Shown: positions 25,778-34,917, counted from the stretch's first letter. The stretch is DNA of 64,000 nt from Pandoraea apista (GCF_001465595.2 NZ_CP013481.2:558001-622000); one strand, 5' to 3'. The notes: generated by a model from the sequence alone, not told the origin. Program-made: numbers and translations.

Positions 25778-27193
25778 TCAGACCGCGTTGCGTCCCGTCA
25801 CTATCGCCGGGATCGTCTTGAGCAGGATCTTGATGTCGAGCCACAGCGACCAGTGGGTGATGTAATAACGGTCGTATTCCACACGACGCCGCATCTTGTC
25901 CGGCGTATCGGTTTCCCCGCGCAGACCATTGATCTGCGCCCATCCCGTAATACCCGGTTTGACGCTGTGGCGCAGCATGTAGCCGGGAATCACGCGCCGG
26001 TACATTTCGTTGTGCTCTTCCGCGTGCGGGCGAGGCCCGACGAGACTCATCGATCCATTTAGGACGTCGAACAATTGCGGCAATTCATCCAGCGATGTGC
26101 GGCGCAGATGCTTGCCGAGTGGCGTAATGCGGCTATCGCCCGCATGTGCTTGCCGCAAGCCGCCGGTGGTGGCGGCAGCGGCATCTTCCTGCTGGTCCAC
26201 TCGCATCGAGCGGAATTTGCGCACGATGATCGGCTCTCCGCGTTCGCCGTAGCGGCGCTGGCGGAAGAGAATCGGACCGGGCGAATCGAGTCGCACGGCA
26301 ATGGCAATCGCGATCATCACCGGCGCCAGCAACAACAGCAGCACTGTTGCGCCGACCAGATCGATGGTGCGCTTGACCATTCGCAACAGCCCTTGCACGG
26401 TGATGTCGTGCAGCGCAAGCAATGGCACGCCGGCCAGATCGGTGCTGGTCATCGGCAGGTCGCCCGGGAAGCGGAACTCGGGCAGCAGGTAGATCGAGGC
26501 CGTTGAATCGTACAACCGGTTGACGATGTCGCTGGTGAGTTCCTTGTTGTCTTGCTGTCCGATGGCGATGAAGACGATCTCGTAGGCGTTGGCCTGAATG
26601 TGCGCTGCGGCGTCGGCGTAGCGGCCGAGGTAAGGCGGCAATACTTCCCCGTCTTCTGCCGTGACCGGCGTGTCGTTGTAATAACCCGACACTTGGATGC
26701 CGAGAATCGGCGAGCGGCGCAGACGCATATGCAACTTGCGCGCCTCGGGCCCGAGCCCGAAAAATGCGGCGCGTCGCTGATTGCCGGGGGCGTTGTTGAT
26801 GCTGTGCGCCATGCCGCGCAGGATCGCCAGTCCGATCATCTGCATGGGCAATGCCAGCAGCGCCCACTCGGCGACCATCAGACGCACGTCTTCGGTGCGC
26901 TCGTACGTCAGGAACAGCAGCACGATCGTGGTCAGCAGCAACCGGCACCAGCGCATGGCGCCGCGTCTGAGCATCCAGCCTACGTCACGTGCGCTTGCGA
27001 GCAGGTGGAAACTGGCGAAGACGATGAATGCGGCCGCCGCCAGAACACCTACGAGTGTTAGCCCGTATGGGGTATAGGGGTTGTGTCCGTTAAGCAGGAG
27101 GACGACGAAGAAAGCGCCCGCGTTGAGCACGGCGCTGAAGCCGCCGACCATCGCCATGAAAAGCCGATGGTGGTAGGTCGTCTGTGTCGACAT
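25778..27193 (-). CDS. WcaJ-type undecaprenyl-phosphate sugar phosphotransferase
   Basis: 471 residues. The start was set at the Met just before the first membrane helix; the frame extends upstream without support. Four N-terminal helices, a CoA-binding-like middle domain (about 140-260), then a helix and the bacterial sugar-transferase domain with KFRSMR, the catalytic pair in RRTSLDELPQ, and LVGPRP and PGITGWAQ. It loads the first sugar phosphate, often glucose-1-phosphate, on undecaprenyl phosphate and so starts the repeat unit. It marks the right end of the Wzx/Wzy cluster. Confidence 0.9.
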   Translation of the reverse strand: MSTQTTYHHRLFMAMVGGFSAVLNAGAFFVVLLLNGHNPYTPYGLTLVGVLAAAAFIVFASFHLLASARDVGWMLRRGAMRWCRLLLTTIVLLFLTYERTEDVRLMVAEWALLALPMQMIGLAILRGMAHSINNAPGNQRRAAFFGLGPEARKLHMRLRRSPILGIQVSGYYNDTPVTAEDGEVLPPYLGRYADAAAHIQANAYEIVFIAIGQQDNKELTSDIVNRLYDSTASIYLLPEFRFPGDLPMTSTDLAGVPLLALHDITVQGLLRMVKRTIDLVGATVLLLLLAPVMIAIAIAVRLDSPGPILFRQRRYGERGEPIIVRKFRSMRVDQQEDAAAATTGGLRQAHAGDSRITPLGKHLRRTSLDELPQLFDVLNGSMSLVGPRPHAEEHNEMYRRVIPGYMLRHSVKPGITGWAQINGLRGETDTPDKMRRRVEYDRYYITHWSLWLDIKILLKTIPAIVTGRNAV

Positions 27194-27383
27194 GACGGGA
27201 TTCGAAGGGTAGCAATAACTGGCGGGACTCGACAAAGTTCCGGAACGGCGAGAGCCCTCCGATGGTCGCGCGTATCTTATCAGGCAATATTCCCTTTGCG
27301 TGTGAACGCTAAGGCGACGCATTATTGCCGCGTTTCGTCCCCCCGGCGTCCCCCGTCAAAATCAGGCTGACCCAGAAAACAAC

Positions 27384-27415
27384 AACGCCCGCCGGATGGA
27401 AATCCGGCGGGCGTT
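27384..27415 (-). terminator. Factor-independent terminator after glycine-zipper lipoprotein gene
   Basis: Perfect 14-bp stem (AACGCCCGCCGGAT, loop GGAA, ATCCGGCGGGCGTT). On the minus strand it is followed by GTTGTTTTC, and it lies 21 bases after the stop of the lipoprotein gene. Confidence 0.8.
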
Positions 27416-27435
27416 CATTTCGGTGCCGCTTCAGA

Positions 27436-27963
27436 TCAGTACGGGTAAACCGTATCGTTCGCGACGGCGGCGCGCTGGCCCTGCTGCACGCGCAATGGCG
27501 GCGCTTGCGTGACCGTGGCCACGCGGCCGTCGTCCAGACGCACCGTGATGCGATAGAGCACGTTCGGCTGCCCCATGCCGTTCTCGATGCGGTTGCCTGC
27601 GATGGCACCGATCACGGCGCCGCCGATGGTGGTGGCGGTGCGTCCGCGCCCGCCGCCCATGGTGTTGCCGAGCAGGCCGCCGGCTGCGCCGCCGAGCACC
27701 GTCCCCAGAATGTTGGGGCTGTTGTTCGCGCCGTTCATCTGTTCAATCGATTCGACACGGCCGTAAAGCGCACCCGGAATCTGCTGCTGTTGTTGGGGCG
27801 GCTGCTGGTAGCCAGGTTGATAGCCTTGCTGATACCCCGGTTGTTGGTAGCCCTGCTGGTAGCCTGGCTGCTGGTACCCGTACTGCGGGCCCGGTGCAAC
27901 GCAGCCAGCCAACATGACGGCGGCCAGTGCCGCGCTGATTCCCGTAAGTGCTTTGATGTTCAT
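27436..27963 (-). CDS. Glycine-zipper (SlyB/17-kDa-like) outer-membrane lipoprotein
   Basis: 175 residues. The signal and lipobox LAGC are clear (Cys at about 21), followed by a low-complexity Gln/Tyr/Gly/Pro repeat (units of GYQQPGYQQ, about 28-62). A glycine-zipper 2TM segment follows (GTVLGGAAGGLLGNTMGGG and GGAVIGAIAGNRIE), then a C-terminal strand domain ending in the stop. This is the SlyB/Pcp-like plan of envelope-stabilising lipoproteins. The start is at the Met that opens the signal; the frame extends further upstream without features. Confidence 0.82.
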   Translation of the reverse strand: MNIKALTGISAALAAVMLAGCVAPGPQYGYQQPGYQQGYQQPGYQQGYQPGYQQPPQQQQQIPGALYGRVESIEQMNGANNSPNILGTVLGGAAGGLLGNTMGGGRGRTATTIGGAVIGAIAGNRIENGMGQPNVLYRITVRLDDGRVATVTQAPPLRVQQGQRAAVANDTVYPY

Positions 27964-28416
27964 TTTGGTTCGTCCTCGTGAGCGTGAGGTAAATGCGCCG
28001 CCGCCTTGATGGGTGACGTTGCGCACAATGTGTCGCATCTCTTGCGACCACGACGCGGAATGTAGGGTTCCGCAGGCCTTTGTGCTGTAAGAAAAGGTAA
28101 GTGTTTGTAATGGCGACCACGTCGCTATGGCGCGGGTTCGCGGCGCCGCCGCGCATTTTGATGTGTTCCTCGATGATATTCCCGTTGGGTGAGACATGGG
28201 GTCATGCTCTGTAAATGCTTAATGCATGAGTGCAATCAACTAATTTTCATGGAGATATTCGCGCTTTGTTGCTGTGCGACGTCAAAAATTCGCTTTGTGA
28301 CGCGGGAATCGTCTAAGCATATAACCAGAAAACACTTGGATGCACCGGTACCAAGCGGTAACATCGCGACCTTTGGCGCTGGCCAGACCGATCATCGTTT
28401 TTCCCTGTTCCGCATT
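27964..28416. other. Intergenic region between divergent lipoprotein and MFS genes
   Basis: About 450 bases, noticeably more AT-rich than the flanks in its second half (28200-28330). It must hold two divergent promoters, but I see no convincing hexamer pair. A small inverted repeat CTTGG/CCAAG (28335-28355) lies before the MFS start. No gene is supported. Confidence 0.4.
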
Positions 28417-29904
28417 ATGTCCGTCGACGTTTCCTTGTCTTCTGCCGCGTCTGCACACGCGAGCCCCGCGGTATCGTCCGCCTCTCATGCCAAAGGTGCC
28501 GCCGGTCCCGCAGTGATCCGCTCGGCTGCCGATGTCGCGCAACTCGTCAACGAGGGTGGCGCCCGCGTGTCCAACGCGCGCTGGATCGTAGCCATCGCGC
28601 TCGGGGGGGTCTTCCTCGACGCCTATGATCTTGGCGCGCTCGCTTTCGGTCTGAAAGACGTGGCCCGCGAATTCCATCTCACGCCGGCAGGCACAGGCAT
28701 GGTGGCATCGGCCATCACGTTCGGCGCCATCGTGGGGGCATTCCTCGGCGGATACTTCACCGACCGCATCGGCCGTTATCGCGTGTTCATGGCCGACATG
28801 CTGTGCTTCGTGATCGCAGCCATCGCCTGCGCATTTGCGCCGAACGAGTACGTGCTGGCCGGCGCGCGCTTCGTGATGGGGCTGGGCGTGGGGATCGACT
28901 TGCCGGTGGCGATGGCATTCCTCGCCGAATTCTCGAAGCTCAAGGGGCGAGGCAACAAAGCGGCACGGGTCGCGATGTGGTGTCCCACCTGGTATGCGGC
29001 GATCTGCGCGTCGTACCTGCTCGTGCTGCTCTGCTACTCGGTGTTGCCATCGTCGCACAGCGCGCTCTTGTGGCGAATCATTCTCGGCTTCGGCGCGATT
29101 CCGGCGCTGGCAATCATCGCCGTGCGTAGCCGCTATATGAGCGAATCGCCGGTGTGGGCGGCGAATCAGGGCGACCTCGAGGGCGCCGCAAAGATTCTGA
29201 AGCGTTCCTACGGTATCGATGCCGTTGTCGCCGCCGATGCGCAGCGGGTGGCACCGAAGCGCCCTGCCGCATGGCGCAACTACGGGGCGTTGCTCAAGGG
29301 CGTGTATCTGCGTCGTACGACGCTTGCGACCATCATCGCCGTGGCGTCGTCGTTCGCGTACAACGCGGTGGCGTTCGGGCTGCCCGTGATCATCGCGAGT
29401 TTCCTCGCGCAGTCGATGCTCACCACAATTCTGATGTCGCTCGCGCTGAACCTGCTGTTCGCGTTCACCGGTGGGTTGCTGGGCGTGCGCCTTGTGCCGA
29501 AGGTGGGGGCCTGGAAGCTGACGGTACTCGGCTACGCCTGCCAGTTGGCGGCGCTCGTCGGTCTTGCGCTGGTCGGCAAGCCGGACGGTGCGGTGCAGGT
29601 GGCATGGGCGTTGGGTTTCCTCGCGCTGTTCCTGCTGGGACAGGGTTTTGGTCCGGGGGCGCATTCGATGACGTTTGCATCGCTGAGCTACCCGACGTCG
29701 CTGCGCGGCGTGGGGGTCGGCTTCAACCAGACCCTGATGCGCACCAGCTCGACCGTCTCGCTGTTCCTTTTCCCGGTGCTGGCGGCTGCGCTGGCGACGA
29801 AGGTGTTCTGGGTTATCGCCGCGGCGCCGGCTATCGGTTTGCTGGCGCTGCTCGCGATCCGTTGGGAACCGTCGAATTACGACGTCGACGCAGAAGACTT
29901 CTGA
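28417..29904 (+). CDS. MFS transporter (12-TM, sugar/aromatic-acid porter type)
   Basis: 495 residues. The start is set at MSVDVS, since upstream codons are AT-rich and unlike the family. About 12 helices begin with WIVAIALGGVFLDAYDLGALAFG; MFS motif A follows helix 2 (GGYFTDRIGRYR), and there is an acidic Asp-Tyr-Asp site in helix 1. This resembles the metabolite:H+ symporter branch for organic acids or sugars. The substrate cannot be set. It stands alone, with the envelope lipoprotein divergent on one side. Confidence 0.8.
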   Translation: MSVDVSLSSAASAHASPAVSSASHAKGAAGPAVIRSAADVAQLVNEGGARVSNARWIVAIALGGVFLDAYDLGALAFGLKDVAREFHLTPAGTGMVASAITFGAIVGAFLGGYFTDRIGRYRVFMADMLCFVIAAIACAFAPNEYVLAGARFVMGLGVGIDLPVAMAFLAEFSKLKGRGNKAARVAMWCPTWYAAICASYLLVLLCYSVLPSSHSALLWRIILGFGAIPALAIIAVRSRYMSESPVWAANQGDLEGAAKILKRSYGIDAVVAADAQRVAPKRPAAWRNYGALLKGVYLRRTTLATIIAVASSFAYNAVAFGLPVIIASFLAQSMLTTILMSLALNLLFAFTGGLLGVRLVPKVGAWKLTVLGYACQLAALVGLALVGKPDGAVQVAWALGFLALFLLGQGFGPGAHSMTFASLSYPTSLRGVGVGFNQTLMRTSSTVSLFLFPVLAAALATKVFWVIAAAPAIGLLALLAIRWEPSNYDVDAEDF

Positions 29905-30013
29905 GCGTTGCCCGCCTGCGGGCGGATCCGTGGCGGCGCCGCAATGGCGCCTGCCAATATCGGGCGGCGAGGGTCGCGAGACCGTAGGACCTGTGACAGG
30001 GACGCCCGACAAT

Positions 30014-30880
30014 TCAGCGCAACCCGATCTCGGGCGAGAACAGGCGCTCACGCTTCATGAACGGGTCGATGTCGCTCGCCAGATTGCGCTGGCGCGAACA
30101 CGACGTTTTCCCGTTCATCTCGATACACTCCCGGGTGCCCAACGGATTGCCGCCTTCGCGCGTGGCCTTCGGTCCGCTTACCGCCGCCTGACCCGATCCG
30201 AATTCACGCGCGAAGGCGCGTTGTGCGACGTTGCCCTGCACCGACGGCGTATCGAGTGATGCGGCGCGCTGCGACTGGTCGGTGACCGCGCGCTCGGCGC
30301 TCGCGATTGGCGACGAGGCTTTCGCCGCCGATTGTGCGCCGGCGTTCCGCGAAATATCGGCGCGCCAGTCAGGTGCCGGGGCGCTCGGCGCTGGCGACGG
30401 CGCCCCCCGTAGCTCGGCGGGCTTGACGGATAGTGAGGGCGGCGAAGTCTGCGGCTGCGGTGTTGCAGGTGCCGGTGCACGGGCTGTGGGCGGGGCGCTG
30501 GCGCTGCGCGGTGATTCGGCGCCGGAAGAGGCTCGATGCGCCGGATTGCGCGGCGCGGGTGTTACCGACGGCGTGGATGGCGCGATGAGCGTGACCTGCA
30601 TGGCCGTGCGTCCGGAGGCGTTGTCGCTGAGGTCGACGAGAGAGGCCGGGGTGGCGATCCACGCCAGCCAGTGCAGCGCGAGCACCGCCCCCGCGGCCCA
30701 CCAGACGCCGCGAGGCAAGTGCGTGTCAACGGCATGGAACGCCGAACGTCCGTCGATCGAAGACGCCTGGCGGGCGAAGGCCAGATCGGTTGAGTTAGCG
30801 GGTGTGAGGGACAAGGGCAGGCATGGACGCTGTCGAAAACCGGGAGGGGCGTTTGCATTTTGGCATACGCCGCCCAACAC
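30014..30880 (-). CDS. Single-pass proline-rich protein, TonB-like N-terminal plan, function unknown
   Basis: 288 residues with a GTG start; a shorter start nearer the membrane helix is possible. One hydrophobic helix (VWWAAGAVLALHWLAWIA, about 58-76) is followed by a long Pro/Ala/Ser-rich linker (about 95-190) and a small C-terminal part with two Cys (TRECIEMNGKTSC). This recalls TonB or TolA N-terminal architecture, but no TonB C-terminal domain is present. An opposite-strand frame also lacks features. It starts 38 bases downstream of the CBS-gene terminator, so it is a separate unit. Confidence 0.5.
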   Translation of the reverse strand: MLGGVCQNANAPPGFRQRPCLPLSLTPANSTDLAFARQASSIDGRSAFHAVDTHLPRGVWWAAGAVLALHWLAWIATPASLVDLSDNASGRTAMQVTLIAPSTPSVTPAPRNPAHRASSGAESPRSASAPPTARAPAPATPQPQTSPPSLSVKPAELRGAPSPAPSAPAPDWRADISRNAGAQSAAKASSPIASAERAVTDQSQRAASLDTPSVQGNVAQRAFAREFGSGQAAVSGPKATREGGNPLGTRECIEMNGKTSCSRQRNLASDIDPFMKRERLFSPEIGLR

Positions 30881-30917
30881 AGCGGACCACGTCTGGCTGT
30901 TTGTGTCATGTCCCCGA

Positions 30918-30946
30918 AAAAACGGCGCTTCGAACGAAGCGCCGTG
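30918..30946 (-). terminator. Factor-independent terminator after the CBS gene
   Basis: ACGGCGCTTCG and CGAAGCGCCGT form an 11-bp perfect stem around AA; on the minus strand TTTTTTC follows at once. It lies 81 bases after the CBS-domain gene stop. Confidence 0.8.
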
Positions 30947-31026
30947 CCCCTGATTGCGCTGCCGGTCTTAATGTGACGAATGCGACGCGATGCCGGGTGG
31001 CATCGATGTGCGGAGTGAGCGCTGGC

Positions 31027-31503
31027 TCAGCTTGGGCGCGATGACGTGCGGCCCGTCAGCGCGGCGCCGCCGCCCATGATGTAGTTCTCGAGCTGGTCGA
31101 TGGTGAACTGCTGTTCCGTAATGATGGCCTTGACCAGATCGCCAATGGACAGCAGGCCGATCAGTTCGCCGTCTTTCATGACAGGCAGGTGACGAATGCG
31201 GTGCTCCGTCATCAGCGACATGCAGTCTTCGTTGGTCTGCTCGGGGCTGACGTAACGCACGGCCGAGGTCATCACGTCGCGTATCGGCGTGTTGACCGAG
31301 GTGCGTCCCATGAGCGCCACTTTGCGCGCGTAGTCGCGTTCGGTGAAGATGCCGACGATCTTGCCGTCGTCTTCACTGACCAGCACCGCGCCGATCCGTG
31401 CTTCGGCCATCAGGGTCAAGGCATCGAGGACCGAGTCGGTCGGGCGTACCTGGTACACCGTGTCGGCCGATTTCGACTTCAGGATCTGAGCGACTGTTTT
31501 CAT
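31027..31503 (-). CDS. Tandem CBS-domain protein
   Basis: 158 residues made of two CBS domains (about 8-62 and 75-130): VYQVRPTDSVLDALTLMAE then VGIFTERDYARKV, and VRYVSPEQTNEDCMSLM then LPVMKDGELIGLLSIGDLV. Such stand-alone Bateman modules bind adenine nucleotides or act as regulatory partners. A strong AGGAGGA lies 7 bases before the ATG. No partner gene is adjacent, so its target is unknown. Confidence 0.88.
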   Translation of the reverse strand: MKTVAQILKSKSADTVYQVRPTDSVLDALTLMAEARIGAVLVSEDDGKIVGIFTERDYARKVALMGRTSVNTPIRDVMTSAVRYVSPEQTNEDCMSLMTEHRIRHLPVMKDGELIGLLSIGDLVKAIITEQQFTIDQLENYIMGGGAALTGRTSSRPS

Positions 31504-32089
31504 GGTCTTCCTCCTGCGGGCTACGGGTACTTACAGCATAGTTGAGTGCTCGTCGCGCGTCATGCCCGCGTTGACCCCGAGTGAAGGGTCCGAGGGGCAG
31601 CCCCATGCGTGAGCCGTAGGTGCCGTCATTGGTGCATTGCGTCACAAATAGACGACAAAAGCTTCCAAAAGGGCTTGCCATTGCTATATTTTTCCCACGG
31701 CCGACGTAGAAAGGCGTATCCTAGCGGGATCGGCGAAAATTCGCCGATCATCGCCTGACGATCGCGAAATGCTTTATCGGCGCCGCTGACAGCCATGTCC
31801 TGCGAGCCGGATCACTCGGTGTGCCGATGACGCGGACCCTACGGTCTTCGCCCTCCCGACACGCACTGCTCGTCATTGTGGCACTGCCGCAATGTGCCTT
31901 GCTCCTTCGAACCATCGCCGCTTTTCGGTGCGCCGTCATGCCTTCGTGGCCGGTCCACCGGGTAGGCTCCTTTTGGCGTTCGATGTGCACTCCGTCAAAG
32001 ACAGGAGTGCGGCGAGGGTATTGGCGAACGAACCTTCAGTAACATCGGTGCTGCGCCCTCGCGAGCGGCACCCTCAAGAGGACACGATA
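31504..32089. other. Long intergenic/leader region upstream of infA, with a hairpin
   Basis: About 585 bases with no supported gene. It includes a perfect 22-base inverted repeat GATCGGCGAA-AA-TTCGCCGATC (31728-31749) with no T-run, which may be an operator or a leader structure, and a TATATT element at 31685 that could be a minus-10 box with a poor minus-35. The infA transcript may therefore have a long leader, but no start site can be fixed. Confidence 0.4.
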
Positions 32090-32311
32090 TTGGCCAAGGA
32101 AGAACTGATCGAATTCAGCGGACACGTCTCGGATGTGCTGCCGGACAATCGCTTTCGCGTCACGCTCGAAAACGGCGTGGAAGTGATGGCATATGCGAGC
32201 GGTCGCATGCAGAAGAACCGCATCCGCATTCTGGCGGGTGACCGCGTGACGCTGGAAATGTCGCCCTATGACCTGAGCAAGGGCCGCATCAACTACCGTC
32301 ACAAGAATTAA
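32090..32311 (+). CDS. infA: Translation initiation factor IF-1
   Basis: 73 residues of the S1-like OB fold; [23 protein letters not shown] and [10 protein letters not shown] are diagnostic. IF-1 binds the ribosomal A site with IF-2 and IF-3 during initiation. The start is TTG: AAGAGG sits 8 bases upstream and the next codons read [10 protein letters not shown] as in the family. It lies outside any ribosomal-protein operon, like the second, stand-alone infA of many Burkholderiales. Its last 4 bases overlap the convergent GNAT gene. Confidence 0.93.
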   Translation: MAKEELIEFSGHVSDVLPDNRFRVTLENGVEVMAYASGRMQKNRIRILAGDRVTLEMSPYDLSKGRINYRHKN

Positions 32312-32766
32312 GTCAGCGAAGACGTCTGGCTTTTGCGCGCAAGCCGTTGCCCGTCACGGGCATAGCCATGCCGCGCATAGAAGCGATGTGCGGCGACCCG
32401 ATGGTCGCTGCTCGTCACTTCGAATTTCTCGCATCCCTGCTCGATGAACCATGCGTGCGCGGCCGCCATCAGCGCGTGCCCGACGCCCGAGCCTCGCACA
32501 TTCTCCTCGACCACCAGCGCTGTAATGCGCCCCAGACGCCCCGCCAGATGAAACATGGTGAGCGCGTGCAAACCCATGCATCCCACGATTTGACCGTTTT
32601 CGTCGACCGCGACGAACGCTGCGTCGTCGCCATTGGCCGCTGACAGGGCGATGTTCCGGAGAACGATCTCCAGCGGCGTGTCGTAGCCCAGTTGTGCGAG
32701 CAAAGCGACGATGCGAGGAGCGTCGTCGTCGACGGCGCGGCGGGTCGTGAGTGGGGGTGTCGTCAT
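32308..32766 (-). CDS. GNAT-family N-acetyltransferase
   Basis: 152 residues. The GNAT motif A is visible ([20 protein letters not shown]), then the C-terminal [13 protein letters not shown]. Substrate unknown. The start was set at MTTPPL, one base from the acylphosphatase stop, so the two genes form an operon. The end overlaps infA by 4 bases on the other strand. Confidence 0.85.
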   Translation of the reverse strand: MTTPPLTTRRAVDDDAPRIVALLAQLGYDTPLEIVLRNIALSAANGDDAAFVAVDENGQIVGCMGLHALTMFHLAGRLGRITALVVEENVRGSGVGHALMAAAHAWFIEQGCEKFEVTSSDHRVAAHRFYARHGYARDGQRLARKSQTSSLT

Positions 32767-32767
32767 G

Positions 32768-33064
32768 TCAGAGCTGTTCGAAACGGTCGAAGCGGCGGCC
32801 GGTGTACTCCACTTCGCTTTCAAATTCAGTTACGCGTGCGCCGGGCGGCCCATGCCGCATCCATTCGAGCATCTTGTCGACCTGGTCGGGCGTGCCTTGC
32901 ACCGTCGCGAGGATGTCGCCCTCGGGCAGTGCCTGCACCCAGCCGCGGACACCAATCAGATGCCCCTCGCGCACCGCCGCCTGTCGATAGCCGACGCCCT
33001 GAATCTTCCCGCGCAAACGGACGACAACGGTTTCGAGCGAGGAACTGGGCGGGAGTGACTTCAT
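32768..33064 (-). CDS. Acylphosphatase-fold protein lacking the catalytic Asn
   Basis: 98 residues, the usual acylphosphatase length. GKIQGVGYR carries the conserved Arg (R27) of the phosphate loop and RGWVQALPEGD is the second motif. In acylphosphatases the W-V-x-N asparagine positions the nucleophilic water; here that place is A45, so hydrolytic activity may be lost or altered. The start was chosen at MKSLPP, where family similarity begins; the longer frame upstream is Arg- and Leu-rich with no support. Confidence 0.8.
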   Translation of the reverse strand: MKSLPPSSSLETVVVRLRGKIQGVGYRQAAVREGHLIGVRGWVQALPEGDILATVQGTPDQVDKMLEWMRHGPPGARVTEFESEVEYTGRRFDRFEQL

Positions 33065-33221
33065 GGCGGCGAGTAACAGGAAAACGAGCAGGAAAACGGG
33101 CAGGAGAACGAGCGAGAAGCACGTACGCGAACGCAAACGACAGGCTTTCGGGGCAGGCGCGATTGTAGCGTCATCGCGTGACGGCCACGCTCGCGCCTTC
33201 CCTGGCGCGCGGTGTTGACGC

Positions 33222-34442
33222 TTACGCCTTGCCCGGCACCAGATGCAGGCGCGTGATCTCCGATGGCGCACCGAACCGCTTGGGCGGTCCCCAATAGCCC
33301 GTGCCACGGCTCACATAGATCGCCAGCCGGCCGAGCCGGTGCAGGCCATGCACATACGGCTGTTGCAACGGTACGAAGTACATCCACGGCCAGAATTGTC
33401 CGCCGTGTGTGTGTCCGGAGAGTTGCAGATCGAAGCCGGCTTCCTGTGCCGCCGGTGCGCTGCGCGGCTGGTGCGCGAGCAACACACGCGGCACCCCCTC
33501 GGGGGCGCCGGCGATGGCGGCGAGCGGGTCGCTGCGCTTCTCCGGATCGAAATGGTGCGCGGTGAAGTCTGTCACGCCTGCCACGGTCAGCGACGCGCCT
33601 TCGTGCTCAAGCACCACATGCTCGTTTTCGAGTACGGTCAGGCCGATGCGGCGCAATTCCTCGACCCATGCCGGGGCCCCCGAGTAGTACTCATGGTTGC
33701 CCGTGCACACATAGGTGCCGTGGCGCGAGGTGATCTGCGCGAGCGGTGCGATGTGATCGCGCAAGGCGTGCACGCCGCCGTCGACCAGATCCCCGGTGAT
33801 GGCGACCAGATCCGGCTTGAGTTCGTTGGTCGCTTTGACGATGGCTTCAATGTAACGGCGGCGAATGGTCGAACTGACGTGAATGTCGCTCAACTGCACG
33901 ATGGTGAAGCCCTTGAGTTCGGGCGGCAGGTTGGCAATGGGTACGTCGATGTCGACGACGCGTGCGAGGCGCCGCGCGTTATAGAAGCCAAATACGGTGG
34001 CCAACGCGGTCAACCCCAGCACAATGACCGCGGAGCGGGTCACGAGTTGTTCGTCGAGTACCGAGAAGGCCATCGCAACGCCCAGCACGAGATCGCGCAG
34101 CAGCGTGAGAACGAATAGCGTAGAGAAAATGCCGATGGCCGTCATGCCGGTCCAGGTCAGCAATGTCGCGAGTGGCTCACGCTGAATGGCACGGCTCATG
34201 AGGCCGAGCGGGATCAGGACGGTCGAGGCGATCAGCCATAACCCTCCCAACACCTTCCAGCCCGCGTCAACCGGCAGGGGCGTGAGCAGCCGCCAGCCAA
34301 TATACGCGTGCAACAGCGCGATGAGACCGAGCATCAACCAGCGCGGCCGTGCGGGTAATGTGCGTCGCGACGACTTGCCGTGCGCGTGTGCGCTACCGGA
34401 AGGGGGCTGCGGCGCCTGTGAGGCGTGAGACGGTTGAGACAT
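33222..34442 (-). CDS. Membrane-bound metallophosphoesterase (YkuE/YaeI-like)
   Basis: 406 residues. Four to five N-terminal hydrophobic helices (about 34-160) precede a calcineurin-like phosphoesterase domain with LSDIHVSSTI, AITGDLVDGG, CTGNHEYY, LLAHQP and LSGHTHGGQFWP, which supply the two-metal ligands. Relatives of this plan include YkuE and the UDP-diacylglucosamine hydrolase type, but the substrate is not known. It stands alone on the minus strand. Confidence 0.88.
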   Translation of the reverse strand: MSQPSHASQAPQPPSGSAHAHGKSSRRTLPARPRWLMLGLIALLHAYIGWRLLTPLPVDAGWKVLGGLWLIASTVLIPLGLMSRAIQREPLATLLTWTGMTAIGIFSTLFVLTLLRDLVLGVAMAFSVLDEQLVTRSAVIVLGLTALATVFGFYNARRLARVVDIDVPIANLPPELKGFTIVQLSDIHVSSTIRRRYIEAIVKATNELKPDLVAITGDLVDGGVHALRDHIAPLAQITSRHGTYVCTGNHEYYSGAPAWVEELRRIGLTVLENEHVVLEHEGASLTVAGVTDFTAHHFDPEKRSDPLAAIAGAPEGVPRVLLAHQPRSAPAAQEAGFDLQLSGHTHGGQFWPWMYFVPLQQPYVHGLHRLGRLAIYVSRGTGYWGPPKRFGAPSEITRLHLVPGKA

Positions 34443-34530
34443 GGCGTGGTCTGATCGGAAATCGGGGCGGCGTGGGCGCTATGCCAGCGTTATGCGGGCG
34501 CGGCGCGCGATTACAAGAGCGCGCGAAAAA

Positions 34531-34917
34531 CTATGCGCGCGGCGCTGGGTACTTTTGTGCGTTCATCACGAGTTTCTCCGACACCGCCCGGTTCAGATCA
34601 ACGCCCAGCACCGACGACAGCCGCACGAGATACATGGCGATATCCGCCAGTTCCTGTTCAACATGCCGCGCCTCGCTTGTCTGCATGACGGCTTTGGCTT
34701 CGGCATCCGTATGCCACTGAAAGATCTCGACCAGTTCGGCCACTTCGACGGACAACGCCATCGCAAGGTTCTTCGGCGTGTGGTACCGGTGCCAGTCGCG
34801 CGCGTCGGCAAATGCTTGGAGGGCGGCTTCCAGCCCGGTCGTATCGATGAGGCGGTCGTTCGCGACATCGGTGCCGACGTCACCGGAAACAGCGGATTCC
34901 TTTGGGGCAGCAGACAT
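34531..34917 (-). CDS. MazG-like nucleotide pyrophosphohydrolase
   Basis: 128 residues, all-alpha. WHRYHTPKNLAMALSVEVAELVEIFQW and EQELADIAMYLVRL give the E-x2-E and E-x3-D metal-binding residues of the MazG/RS21-C6 group. It likely hydrolyses non-canonical dNTPs to monophosphates. The start was set at MSAAPK, since upstream codons do not fit the family. Divergent from the ferredoxin gene, 92 bases away. Confidence 0.85.
   Translation of the reverse strand: MSAAPKESAVSGDVGTDVANDRLIDTTGLEAALQAFADARDWHRYHTPKNLAMALSVEVAELVEIFQWHTDAEAKAVMQTSEARHVEQELADIAMYLVRLSSVLGVDLNRAVSEKLVMNAQKYPAPRA

Noticed and set aside
30231..30953. Plus-strand open frame opposite the proline-rich protein
   Set aside because: It has no start signals and Ala/Gly/Arg-rich composition as expected for a shadow; it also reads across the CBS-gene terminator.
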